Shown here: positions 44,752 through 54,620 of the stretch, in pieces
Layout of the letters: every line of letters starts with the position of its first letter
Numbering within the stretch: position 1 is the first letter of the stretch
Origin: Akanthomyces muscarius
Taxonomy: Eukaryota > Ascomycota > Sordariomycetes > Hypocreales > Cordycipitaceae
Length of the DNA: 64,000 nucleotides
Direction: 5' to 3'
Assembly: GCF_028009165.1 (NCBI RefSeq)
Contig: NC_079242.1
Coordinates: 4,650,001 to 4,714,000 of the forward strand
Notes under the pieces: model-generated
Seen by the model: only the letters and a program-made list of their open reading frames with translations
What the model was told of the DNA's origin: nothing
Databases searched by the model: none
Made by a program: the position numbers and the translations under genes

Positions 44752-45581
44752 GTATTTAACTTAGGGACCACCTTCGTTTCGCCGTTTATTAGTAATCATG
44801 TACTTGCTAAAACTACTATCCACTTTGATAAATATGCGCAAGTGAGATCTGTATACACATTTCCCTTAACCCGCTTCTCGCTGTAGGAAATATTCTATTC
44901 CATCCTTTATCAGTGCTCCTTGAATACTTTTGCAGATCTATTTCCCAACAAGATTGCTTCGCTCCAACCTGTTTGCTAGGGACCTGTTTGCTACGGACCA
45001 GAGTCCGATTCAACTAGATCAAGACACCCGGGCGCTGTACCAGCGCGCTATTACGAATCCAGCTTCCATCACAGATAAAGAGCGCAGAGCCATCATAACT
45101 TGCCATCTGCAGAAGACGAGGATCATATTATTCGCGAAACCTGTGGTCTATCTATGACAGAGCTTTTAACAGCGGCCATATCGCCTAGCGCCGCGGAGAC
45201 GCTGTCTTTCTATGAGGTGCTATCGGCAAAGAGCTTCAGGCCTTAGATAATCCTGGGGTTATTAGTATGATGGTGGATTATCGCTGCCTCCTCGCTACTC
45301 TCTCGTCGGCAGCTCGCCGCTATATAGTAGCTCCTTCGCACATGATCCCCACGGCTGCCCGTAACCTCCTACTAGCCATCGTGCCCTGCGGGTGTCCTAA
45401 CACTTTCCCAGAGGCGCGGATCATATTGTAACTCACTTTAAAAAGCAGAAACTCAACCAATAAACCGTCCACAGGGTTTCGTAGCTAAGGCTATCTTAAA
45501 GGATATAATATAGCCCTCACTGTCCTTGTTATTTCTTACTTCCTAAGTTTATACCAGCCAGCGTCTCTTAGCCCCATACCC
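44752..45581. other. Accessory gap with gene relics
   Basis: Apart from the relic at 44930-45246 I see only fragments of open frame (for example around 45270-45420) interrupted by stops. The sequence is moderately AT-rich, as expected of mutated repeats or dead genes. Confidence 0.45.
44930..45246 (+). pseudogene. Frameshifted relic of an unnamed fungal protein domain
   Basis: The first frame (44930-45157) includes LDQDTRALYQRAITNPASITDKERRAIITC. After about 45110 the apparent continuation (DEDHIIRETCGLSMTELL, then PSAAETLSFYEVL) lies in another frame that ends at a TAG at 45246. This alternation of short helices, with ITDKER and a Leu-rich segment, resembles a repeated domain in hypocrealean hypothetical proteins, but I cannot name it. 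There is no start or signal peptide, so it is likely a dead fragment. Confidence 0.45.
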
Positions 45582-45833
45582 GTGGTTATAGGTGAGGAGC
45601 CAACGCCTACGTTGACAGTCCCGTCAACCGGCATCCAGCCACCGCAGCCGACACAGGGGGGTATGGTGAAGAATTGGAACAAATTTCACTACATTTATAA
45701 GGACAACACATGTGATAAAATCACTTCGTATAATCACATCTCTCAGCATGATTTTATGACGTGGAACCCACAGATTGGCGAGCAGTGCACAGGTTTGTGG
45801 GCAAACGCCTACGCTTGTGTTGGTGTCTACTAA
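45582..45833 (+). pseudogene. LysM-effector fragment
   Basis: The frame has a Pro/Thr-rich linker (TPTLTVPSTGIQPPQPTQ) followed by a single LysM motif: KFHYIYKDNTCDKITSYN, DFMTWNPQIGEQC, TGLWANAYACVGV. This is typical of secreted fungal LysM proteins, which bind chitin and hide hyphae from host or rival enzymes. The Cys usually found just before NKFH is Trp here. No ATG or signal peptide precedes it, and stops lie upstream in the frame, so it is probably the surviving C-terminal module of a lost gene. Confidence 0.65.
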
Positions 45834-46268
45834 AAACTCGCCACCATTGCTACTAGCTGCTTTTAATGGGATACAGTTAGTTCTTGCGAGAATTGATCTG
45901 TTGCTACACGGTAAGAAAAGTTTTTTAGGATTTAGCTAGATTTAGAATTCATGGGGAACAAGTGAGGGACGGAGCTCCGGGAGCAGTGTCTGCTCCTCAG
46001 CTAGAATACACTACATTGGCTACCACGGACTGTTTTTTTCTTTTTTCTCTTTTTCTTTTTCTTTGGCGTCTTCAAGCCCTCTGCCCTTATATGCTGTAAC
46101 AGAGGTTGAATTTGATCCCCAATGTTCGGCTGTGTTCCCAAGTGGGTGGCCGACGTTATCTGACTATTTCTGGTGGGTCGATCTCGCAGTCCCAGCCACG
46201 CCTCTGAATCCCCGCACTTCAGCGAATATCGCCTGACATGGTGTCGTTAAACTCTACAATGCATCCTC
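45834..46268. other. Promoter region of the HyuA-DUF917 gene
   Basis: It contains a pyrimidine tract at about 46027-46065 (TTTTTTTCTTTTTTCTC type) and the leader with an upstream reading frame. No other gene is seen. Confidence 0.5.
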
Positions 46269-46306
46269 ATGGCAACTTTGCAGAGAACACAAGTCGCAGA
46301 CAATGA
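46238..46306 (+). promoter_or_regulatory. Upstream open reading frame overlapping the HyuA start
   Basis: An ATG at 46238 opens a 22-codon frame, with a second in-frame ATG at 46259. It ends at TGA 46304-46306, 38 bases past the main ATG at 46269 and in another frame. Such overlapping frames usually reduce translation of the main gene, so protein output may depend on leaky scanning or the transcription start used. Confidence 0.45.
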
Positions 46307-49300
46307 CGCTTCCACAGCTGGCTTCCGCATCGGTGTCGATGTTGGAGGCACCAATACTGACGGCGTCATCATTGACCCCTCGCAGCTCCAGTCTGATAAC
46401 CGTGGAATTGTTGCTTGGCACAAGGCCCCAACCACTCAGGAGCCGAGCCATGGTATAGACGAGGCCATCAGGGCCATGTTCCAGTCGGCAAATATTCAAC
46501 CCTCGTCAGTAGCCAGCGTCACAATCGGAACTACCCACTTTGTCAATGCCGTTATTGAGCGCGATGCGTCTCGCCTTTCCCAAGTCGCCGTTCTCCGCCT
46601 CTGTGGTCCGTTTTCCAAGTTTGCGCCACCTTGCGTGGACTGGCCCGCTGACATGCGAGATTTGATTATTGGCCATTATGCACTCGTTAAAGGTGGCCTG
46701 GAGATTGATGGTAGCTTAATCTCTGACATTTCCGAGACCGAGATTGAGGAACAGGGTCGTATCATCAAAGAGAAAGGCATCAATGCTGTCGTTGTAAATG
46801 GCGTCTTCAGTCCCATTGACACGGTCGAGAAGCAAGAAGAGCGGGCAGCCGAGATTATTCGCCGAATAGTCCCTGGGTGTGATGTCGTCTGCTCCAAGGA
46901 AATTGCGAATTTGGGCTTCCTTGAGCGCGAGAATGCCGCTATACTCAATGCCTCCATTCTGCGGTTTGCCAGACACACAATCAGGGCTTTCCAGAAGCCT
47001 GTCAAGGAACTTGGGATGATTTGCCCTGTTTTTATTACTCAAAATGATGGAACGGTCTTGTCAGGACAGGAAGCTGCTCGCTTACCCATTCGCACATTTT
47101 CCAGCGGCCCGGCAAATAGTATGCGAGGAGCCGCATTCTTGGCCCAGGGTCAACTTGAGGAGGCAGCAATGGTCGTCGACATTGGCGGCACCACTACGGA
47201 TGCTGGACTTTTGCAGACGAATGGATTCCCTCGACAGCAAGCAGCCTACAGTGAACTTGCCGGAATCCGAATGAATTTTGCCTGTCCTGATATCAAGAGC
47301 ATCGGCTTGGGCGGGGGTTCAATCGTCCGCCAAGGCAGCGCAGTCTCCGTGGGGCCGGATAGTGTCGGATACAACTTGAAAAGGGATTCGATTGTATTTG
47401 GCGGCAGCACGTTAACCACAACAGATTGTACAGTCATGTCAAATGAAAAGTTGGAGCTCGGAGACCGCAATCTGGTTGCAAGCGTAGTCTCCTCGACCGA
47501 GCTTGAGATAATTCAAAGTAACATCAAAGACAAACTGGAGCGTGTTATTGACAAGATGAAGACCTCCCCAGAAGACGTTCCAGTTTTCTTGGTCGGCGGA
47601 GGCGCCATCATCGCGCCCGACTCTCTAGTTGGTGCTAGCAAGGTCATCAAGCCGCGGTGGGCAGGAGTTGCCAATGCCATCGGCGCGGCAATGGCTCGCG
47701 TGAGCGCCGTTATAGACGTTGTCAAGTCGACAGAAACCAAGTCGGCAACTCAATGGCTCAAAGAAATCGGAGAAGACGTCATCCGCAAGACAGTCGCAGC
47801 TGGCGCCTCCACCGAGTCCGCTACGGTCGTTGAACAGGAATCGTTCCCGTTACCGGTGAGTGTGGCCATTACGTTCTGCAGATAAATAATCTGCTAACTA
47901 CTGAAAAGTACATCGATCACAAAGCACGCTTCATCGTTAGGGCCGCTGGCGACTTTGACTTTTCCAAGGCCGCCACACTTAGTGTCGAGGAAGATCCCGA
48001 AGATGAAACCGACAGTGATGTTTTCTCAGACAGGCAGCGTAGCGCACATGTCCGGGAAAAGCGTGAATCGACCACAGAAATCATTCTTTCGACCTATAGG
48101 CCAAAAGTACGGGATCGTATTTGGTACATTTCCGAAACCGACGTCGATTGGATCTCGATTGGCTGCTACATCCTGGGCACTGGCGGCGGCGGCTCTCCCT
48201 ATTCGAGCATGATTCGGCTCCGAGAAGACCTCCGACGAGGCGCCGTCGTCAAAGTAATCAGCCCCAAAGATCTGAAAGACGACGATAGCGTCGGTGGCGG
48301 CGGCGGTGTGGGGAGCCCTACCGTCGGCATCGAGAAGCTAGCTGGAAACGAGCTGCTGGAAGCCCAGGAGGAGCTCGCCAAGGTGTGCAGCAAGCGCATC
48401 ACGCATGTCGTCTCGGTCGAGATTGGAGGCAGCAACGGCTTGCAGAGCATGATTCTCGGCTCCACGACCAACATGAACCTCCCCGCCATCGACGGCGACT
48501 GGATGGGCCGCGCATACCCGACGCAGTGGCAGACCACCCCCGTCGTCTTCAACGAGCGATCCCCCATCTGGTCGCCGACGGCCATGTCGGACGGCAACGG
48601 CAACGTGGTGGTCATGTCGCGCACGACGTCCGACTTCATGGTCGAAAAGGTCCTGCGCGCCGCGCTCAGCCAGATGGGCTCGCACACGGCGACGGCGGAC
48701 GCGCCCGTGACGGGCGCGGAGACGAAGCGCTGGGTCGTGGAGAATACGATATCGCAGGCCTGGCGGATCGGGAGGGGCGTGGTGCGCGCGCGACGGGAGA
48801 ACCGCGTGGACAGCGTCGCCGAGGCCATCATTGACGAGTGCGGCGGGCCCAGCGCCGGACGCGTCCTGTTCAAGGGCAAGATTGTCGGCGTCGAGCGCAT
48901 GCTGCGTGGAGGGTACGCTTATGGCGAGTGCATAATCGAGGGTGCTGATGTCAGGGTTGACGAATCCCATGCGAGATCCAGTGGTGCAGGACCTGGTACT
49001 TTCCGCGGTCGCATCAAGATTCCGTTCAAGAATGAAAACATCGCGGTGTTGAGGCTGCGCGAAGGGGATACGGAGGAGCGACAGGAAGATGTGCTTGGCA
49101 TTGTGCCGGACCTCATCACCGTCATCGATGCGCAAAACGGCGAGGCGATTGGCACGCCAGAGTACAGGTACGGGCTGCTGGTAATTGTCCTGGGGCTCGC
49201 CGCCAACGACAAATGGACAAAAAACGAGCGCGGAATCGAGCTCGGCGGACCGCCTGGATTCGGCTTCCACCACCTCAAGTATCAGCCGCTGGGAACCTTT

Positions 49301-49369
49301 ACGGAACCCATGAGCGTCGTTGACGAGTTTGACGAGACGCCTGCTAAGGACTTTCATAGGGTTCAATAG
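46269..49369 (+). CDS. Hydantoinase/oxoprolinase HyuA-DUF917 fusion protein
   Basis: Two exons, 46269-47855 and 47909-49369, with a 53-bp intron (donor GTGAGT, GCTAACTAC branch) give about 1015 residues. The first half is a complete HyuA-type ATPase fold: FRIGVDVGGTNTDGVIID (about 19-36), TIGTTHFVNAVIERD, VSVGPDSVG, and the second phosphate loop AMVVDIGGTTTDAGLL (about 300). The second half is DUF917 (about 590-960), seen as YILGTGGGGSPY, SVEIGGSNGLQS, LPAIDGDWMGRAYPT and GGYAYGECIIEG. HyuA proteins hydrolyse cyclic amides such as hydantoins or 5-oxoproline with ATP; in bacteria DUF917 genes often sit beside hyuA, supporting a joint pathway. The substrate is unknown. The gene looks intact and well conserved, unlike its neighbours upstream. 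Confidence 0.92.
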
Positions 49370-49622
49370 GGCAGACTGATATCTAGTTCCAAGCAACGTC
49401 TTTCAGCAATTTTTAGAGACGTGTTCGATTGAAACGACCTTTAAGATATAAAAATATTAACAATCGTAAAATTTGTGAATAATAAACTATTGATACTCGT
49501 CAAATTCCCTAGAGCAAAGTAAAATCTCCTGAAGCAACATATAATATAGTCTGTAAATCCATGCGTCCTTGTTTCTCTGCCAGAAATACTGAATTGCAAG
49601 CTAAACCACCGCATATCATGAT

Positions 49623-51494
49623 TTAGATCTCATCTGTTATCTCTGCTAGTCGGGAATGCATCAGAAACCTCTGCAGTTTTCCCCAGGGGTCGTCGTCTTC
49701 CGAAGCTTCTTGGAGCATCGTCAGCCGCTGCAAAACGGTCTTGTCTTCATTGTCTCGCAAGTCAAGCCTCAACCCTTTTGCAATGAGGCATCTCATTTCT
49801 TCAATTGCCTCTCGCTCAGGGTAGACTTTGTTGCCCAGCTCTTCCACGACGATATGTCCGTAGCCTTGGCCTGATTTGTTGTGCCAATTTGGGTTGAAGG
49901 GGAGCTTATAAAGGCCCGCGCGTTGCGGAAAGTGGTGTCGAAGCGCTGTGCCTAGAAGATTGCTTGGTCTGCTTGTCTCTCTGCACCGACTCAGGGCGTC
50001 GAACAGTCTAGACTCATTGTTTAAAACAATGTGGCTGAACGCCCGGTCGACCGCAGCCTGAGAGAAATTGGGGGCCAATAGGTGCAGTTCTTGCTCTATT
50101 TTCTTGGGCAGTGTCTTGGACTTGTCCAACCAGAGTTGTAGGACTTGATCACACTCGTGTGGTGCAGGGCGAACACCGCGGTCCACTATATCAGCCATCA
50201 GTGTTTTGCCTATGGCACTCGAATTGAGAGCTTTTCCAAAGAGAGAATTTCCATCTGGCAACAGGTCGTCAACGCGCAATCCATAATCCAAGAATTGGAG
50301 AAAAAGATCACGAAGCAAATGCCGCTCGTTCTTTTCTTGCATCTCAAGAAATATGTATTGACCTAGGTTGAGGCCGCCCTCCATAGGAGCATGCACATCT
50401 GCCCCGTAGTCCAGTAGATGTCCAATAATCTGCCTCATTCTTTTTGTATGGGTTGGATCGGTCACTATCTCATCCTGCAGAGCAGACGTGACGGCCAGCC
50501 GTAAAGGCGACGAAGGGCCCCCAACATTTACGCCGGCACCTTTTTCGAGAAGTCGTTTGACGACTGTTGCGCTCCAGTTTCTCTGTTTAGGCATTAAACG
50601 TGACGCAGCCCCCTCGACAGCATAGCACAGCATGGACCATCCAAGTGGTGAGACGGCATTGAGATCTTGCGGGAACGAGAGAAAGACGTCCACTGCAATC
50701 TCATTTCCCACCTCAATGGCCTTCATCAGCGGAGGCATCCCTGATCCGGGCTCCACGAGCGCACCCTCTCCGCCGAAGCGCTCAAACAAACTCTTCACAG
50801 CTTCTGGATGGTCGGGGAACGGGTTTTGCTCTGCAAGGAAATGATTTACCGTATATGCCGTATTCGTGCGCGTTCGTTGAAGTAGCGGGGGTACAAAAAT
50901 ATCTTTGCGGTCAAGCGCAAGGTAACCAGTATGTCCTTGCCGAACCAGCAGCGCGGCAATCTGGGGCTTCTGTCGGAACAAGGCAGGCAATAAAGGAAAC
51001 CAGCAATAATCTTGTATTTTCGTCTGCTTAGCGAATTTGCAAAGTTGTGTGGCGCGATCTAAGCTTTTGTTGTATCGGCCGACTTTCAAAAACTTCCACA
51101 GTCTGACGCTGGGTGTGTTGATCTTCGCGCGGTAGTAGATTAATTCATCGACGAAGCCTTTTTGGCCATGAGCTACCGCAACGTGGATTGCAGTGCAAAC
51201 AGCATCATTTCTGCAATGAATCGCGTTCACGTCTCCTCCATACTTGACGCTGTCCTGCAAAATTGCCATAGCCATGTGCGCATATGCAACAGAGGCGCCG
51301 CTGGCGTTGGCTGCCCACAGGATTGCAGACGAGTTGCGAGTAGTGGCGTCTCGACGAAACAGGGCCTCAGTCGCAATACCTGTGATTCTTTTCCTGTGGA
51401 CCCGCGCGAGGGTACGAAGATCTTTGAATGGCAGATAGTGGCATATCATGACCATTAATTCGTCTGGCAAATCCAAAAGTGGGTGGCGCACCAT
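49623..51494 (-). CDS. F-box/ankyrin-repeat protein
   Basis: Single exon, 623 residues from the ATG at 51494; the frame continues 49 codons further upstream, but these are encoded by a simple repeat. The F-box is at residues about 4-48 (HPLLDLPDELMVMICHYLPFKDLRTLARVHRKR). It is followed by diverged ankyrin repeats: GDVNAIHCRNDAVCTAIHVAVAHGQKGFVDELI, ALFRQKPQIAALLVRQGH, EKGAGVNVGGPSSPLRLAV and HLLDYGADVHAPMEGG. F-box proteins bind Skp1 in SCF ubiquitin ligases and the ankyrin part presumably binds a target. Large numbers of such genes occur in accessory regions of hypocrealean genomes. No substrate can be inferred. Confidence 0.82.
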   Translation of the reverse strand: MVRHPLLDLPDELMVMICHYLPFKDLRTLARVHRKRITGIATEALFRRDATTRNSSAILWAANASGASVAYAHMAMAILQDSVKYGGDVNAIHCRNDAVCTAIHVAVAHGQKGFVDELIYYRAKINTPSVRLWKFLKVGRYNKSLDRATQLCKFAKQTKIQDYCWFPLLPALFRQKPQIAALLVRQGHTGYLALDRKDIFVPPLLQRTRTNTAYTVNHFLAEQNPFPDHPEAVKSLFERFGGEGALVEPGSGMPPLMKAIEVGNEIAVDVFLSFPQDLNAVSPLGWSMLCYAVEGAASRLMPKQRNWSATVVKRLLEKGAGVNVGGPSSPLRLAVTSALQDEIVTDPTHTKRMRQIIGHLLDYGADVHAPMEGGLNLGQYIFLEMQEKNERHLLRDLFLQFLDYGLRVDDLLPDGNSLFGKALNSSAIGKTLMADIVDRGVRPAPHECDQVLQLWLDKSKTLPKKIEQELHLLAPNFSQAAVDRAFSHIVLNNESRLFDALSRCRETSRPSNLLGTALRHHFPQRAGLYKLPFNPNWHNKSGQGYGHIVVEELGNKVYPEREAIEEMRCLIAKGLRLDLRDNEDKTVLQRLTMLQEASEDDDPWGKLQRFLMHSRLAEITDEI

Positions 51495-51507
51495 GGCTGC
51501 GACCCTG

Positions 51508-51559
51508 AAAGCTGATGTGGAAAGCTGATGCGGAAAGCTGATGTGCAAAGCTGATGTGA
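51508..51559. repeat. Four-copy AAAGCTGATGYG tandem repeat in the F-box/ankyrin leader
   Basis: Four units of about 13 bases (AAAGCTGATGTGG, AAAGCTGATGCGG, AAAGCTGATGTGC, AAAGCTGATGTGA) lie immediately upstream of the ATG at 51494. Because the frame stays open, the repeat could be read as an N-terminal extension; a 5' UTR location is more likely. Confidence 0.75.
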
Positions 51560-52260
51560 AGAGAAGAAGTTGAGGAGAAAAGGTTGAGAGAAGAGAGAAG
51601 TTGTTTCCAGAAAACCATGGAAGTGCTTTTATCGAGTGCATTGTGTATGGCGTTTGTCACGAGCGGCTGCAGGCGGCGTTTGCAACGAGTCGGCGGTCAG
51701 CCAGGCTGGTTCCTCAGGAGACGATTTTCTTCATCGTGAAAACAAAAGCCGACCGCTACTTGAAAGGCTTCTCGGAAAAATCCACAGGCGTTACCTTGTT
51801 TGACGATTCAATATTTGGCGCTTCGATTTTTGATGACGCGACATTTCAAGGTCCAGAGTTGAGGAGTTGTAAGTGTCGGTCGCTACACCATCGCAATGCT
51901 CAGGTGAGATACTTTTACACCATTCCTTTCTGACACAAAGCTCACAATGTTGGCAAAAAACTACATGTGTGCTGATTTGTTGTAGTTTCAGCATGTACTT
52001 GATCTTCCCAATTAGCTCTTGAAAGGTCAAGAGACGCATTCCGACCGACGGTATTCGCAGTGACTGTGCTTCAGTTCTTTCGCTGACTGAACAATGAACA
52101 GTGATACCCACACATGAAAGCTTTGGAAGAACTCTAGTGGACCAATTTGAGGCAAGAACAAATTTAGTGCCGGCTTCATGTTGGTGATCGGAGGGACGCT
52201 TTGTACTGACCGTGCAGGCAGGCGAAGAGACATCCCCACCCCGCAAGGACTCCCGGCCAC

Positions 52261-52300
52261 CTCTGCTCATCTCTGCTCATCTCTGCTCATCTCTACTAAA
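52261..52300. repeat. Three-copy CTCTGCTCAT tandem repeat
   Basis: Three exact 10-base units CTCTGCTCAT at 52261-52290 are followed by a fourth, diverged unit (CTCTACTAAA). Confidence 0.9.
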
Positions 52301-52805
52301 GGCAAGCCAAAAACTCAAAGTAGACCAAGTACACCAGTCAAGAAGCGCACACGACCGCAGGTATCTGGACACACTACGTCTGCGCCAACTCGTCATCCAG
52401 TTTGCTTAAACCCAAAGGAACGCTGCCCATGACCTATTGCCAAAGAGTTGCGCCTCCATTTTTAGAAGATAACAAACTTCGGTATTACCGCCTTTTATTG
52501 TACGTCGACTCGTCGTAATTGCCTCGATCCCGCGTTGCGCCGTGCGCGTCTATGCGTCTTGCCCAGCTTCCTTCTGCTTCGACTGCTGGGCGCCTGTGCC
52601 TTTGGTTTGCGCATCGCTTTGTCCTTCACGCCTTTGCTGGCCGCGCTGCGCTGCGTGCCTCTAGCCATATATCTACAGGCTACTGACGCTAGCTGTTCTT
52701 CCTCTTCATTTTCTCTACTTGATTCTTCAACATCGCCAAATCTTGCCCAAGCTCGGATCTATATTGCAGAGCTCTTTTATCAGTCAATCAGTACCGGCGT
52801 TGAAC

Positions 52806-54359
52806 ATGGCTTGCGCGAATCTAGCAACGCTTCCTGCGGACCTTATACTGCGGACATTTCGGTTGATCACAGCAGACACTGATCTAAGCCGGAAAAATAC
52901 CTCTCCGAGCCTAGCCTTTTGCCTTCCCAGAGGCCAGGCGCGGCGCACTATTCAAAGCCTGCGCTTGACATGCCGAGCGTTTTCGCTGTTGACCACAATT
53001 ACTCTTTTCCGATCCTTCACGTTTCCATCAACTATGACTCTATTGCTATGTTTGAGCAACTGTCAAAAAACCCGATCATTGCTGCCTATGCCCACGCAGT
53101 CATAGTCAACCTGGCGACATACCCCAGCGACATGGCAACGGATTTAGTCACATTCAAAGGAAGCGGTTTGCCGAGCTCGAGCATTACTTCAGTACAGTGG
53201 ACTCTACGCTATCTAATGACAGTAGCAAACAGAGAGCACACTACCAAACTAGAGATGCCCCCTAATTCCAAGACACGAATGGTTCCTCGAGGTCATCAAT
53301 GGTGACAAAAATGGCGGCCCAGCAGCACCCAAGTGGACGAACTTTGCTAAGCATGGCAAATTCGGACGAATTTTTCTCAGCCCCCACGACGAGTTTTCAC
53401 GGCGCCACCGAGAGCAGCTCAAGTGCCTGAACGACACAAATGCAATGGGGCAGCTGGTGACGGCCTTTATTCGGCTTGAATGTGGAGGAAAGCTCCAGTT
53501 CACAACGAAAGTGTATCGCGACTTGGCCGGCCACGACGCTGCGCTAGACGATCTGCAGATTCTGTCTCAGGCAATGGTCCAGCCTTATTCGTGGGAGGAA
53601 ATACAGAGCGAGGGCAATAAAGTTGATTTGGACATGATCAAAATGCTGTCCAGGCTTCCCATTGCGCTGGCTAACACCAGCGTGCCGCTGACGGATCTCT
53701 ATCTTGACTGCTTCCCTCTCTACGCTGGATTCGCACAACTTCTTTTACACGAGAAGCAGACGGCGTCGGAATTGGAGTGGGAACTTCAGCCGGTATTCCA
53801 GCACCTCCGGGTCTTTTCTTTTGGCATCGAGACCATGGACATGGCCGCACCTCGCCACACACCATTGCCCGAGTCGGACATGTCGCTTATGCGCGCCTAT
53901 CTGCAAGCGGCGCTGGTGAGCCCGCAGTTGATGAAGGCTCACTTGCAATTCGGAGCGTTTGGCATCCACACCGACAAGGCATCTTCCACATGTAACGAGG
54001 CTCTGTTTAGACTTGGCCCATTGCTGAATTGCTGCATGAGCAGCAAGCTGAGACAGCTAATTATTGAGGCCGTCGACACCAAGTTTGATGAGCTGCAGCC
54101 CTTGTTCTCGCGGCTGGGCCAATATATGCACCGTTTTGAGCTTCACGGCGTTAGACTGCTCGATGGCCAATGGGTGCCCCTGCTCGGCGCAGCGCGCCAG
54201 AGCACTGCGCAACACTGGCCGGAGAAGCATTGTCGCGCGAATTTCTTGAAATTGATGGGTGGCGGGTTTGACTGTGCGTACGGAGGCTTCGCAGAGGACG
54301 AAGATGGTACATTAGGCCTGATAGCTCGCCATGTTTGCAGTAGCAGCAGTGATGAATGA
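52806..54359 (+). pseudogene. F-box protein gene with an apparent frameshift
   Basis: The ATG at 52806 opens an F-box-like frame (MACANLATLPADLILRTFRL, then RRTIQSLRLTCRAFSLLTTITLFRSFTF). At about 53020-53030 the expected continuation (SINYDSIAMFEQLSKNPIIAAYAH) lies one base out of frame. A normal 61-bp intron then follows (53192-53252; donor GTACAG, TCTAAT branch, acceptor AACTAG), and its splicing returns the frame to the last exon 53253-54359 (IPRHEWFLEVINGDKNGG through the end). The pattern F-box, short-strand region, then long Leu-rich part is that of fungal F-box proteins of unknown target. One lost base at about 53025 explains everything, so this is either a recent pseudogene or a sequencing error. 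With the gap closed the protein would be about 498 residues. Confidence 0.65.
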
Positions 54360-54620
54360 ATGCGAGGTTTTGGGGAGTTTTAGGTACGGCAGAAGAGTAT
54401 TGTATGTGATTTCTGACTTACGCAGTTTGAAGTGCAGTCGCTGGTCCGAGATGTCTTTCTAGATGTCCTTCAGAACAATGCCGCTCGAATATGTCGAGAC
54501 AGACATGGCGAGCCCAGTAGAGCGGTGTCTCGTGCCATAGCGCTCGCGGCATTCACTCCCAGTGGCGATAATGGGAATTTATGGTTACCTTTCTATTATT
54601 ATTTTAGCATGTAATACTTT

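Larger units (their letters stand above)
51495..52805. other. Divergent gap between two F-box-type genes
   Basis: No gene is supported. It carries two simple repeats (51508-51559 and 52261-52300). The plus-strand end (52500-52800) is a CT-rich leader for the F-box gene at 52806. Confidence 0.5.

Noticed and set aside
52919..53188. A possible intron ending CTTCCCAG at 52929 to explain the F-box frame change
   Set aside because: It would remove coding sequence that matches the F-box region in the first frame, and the downstream frame up to about 53010 is less protein-like than the original frame.
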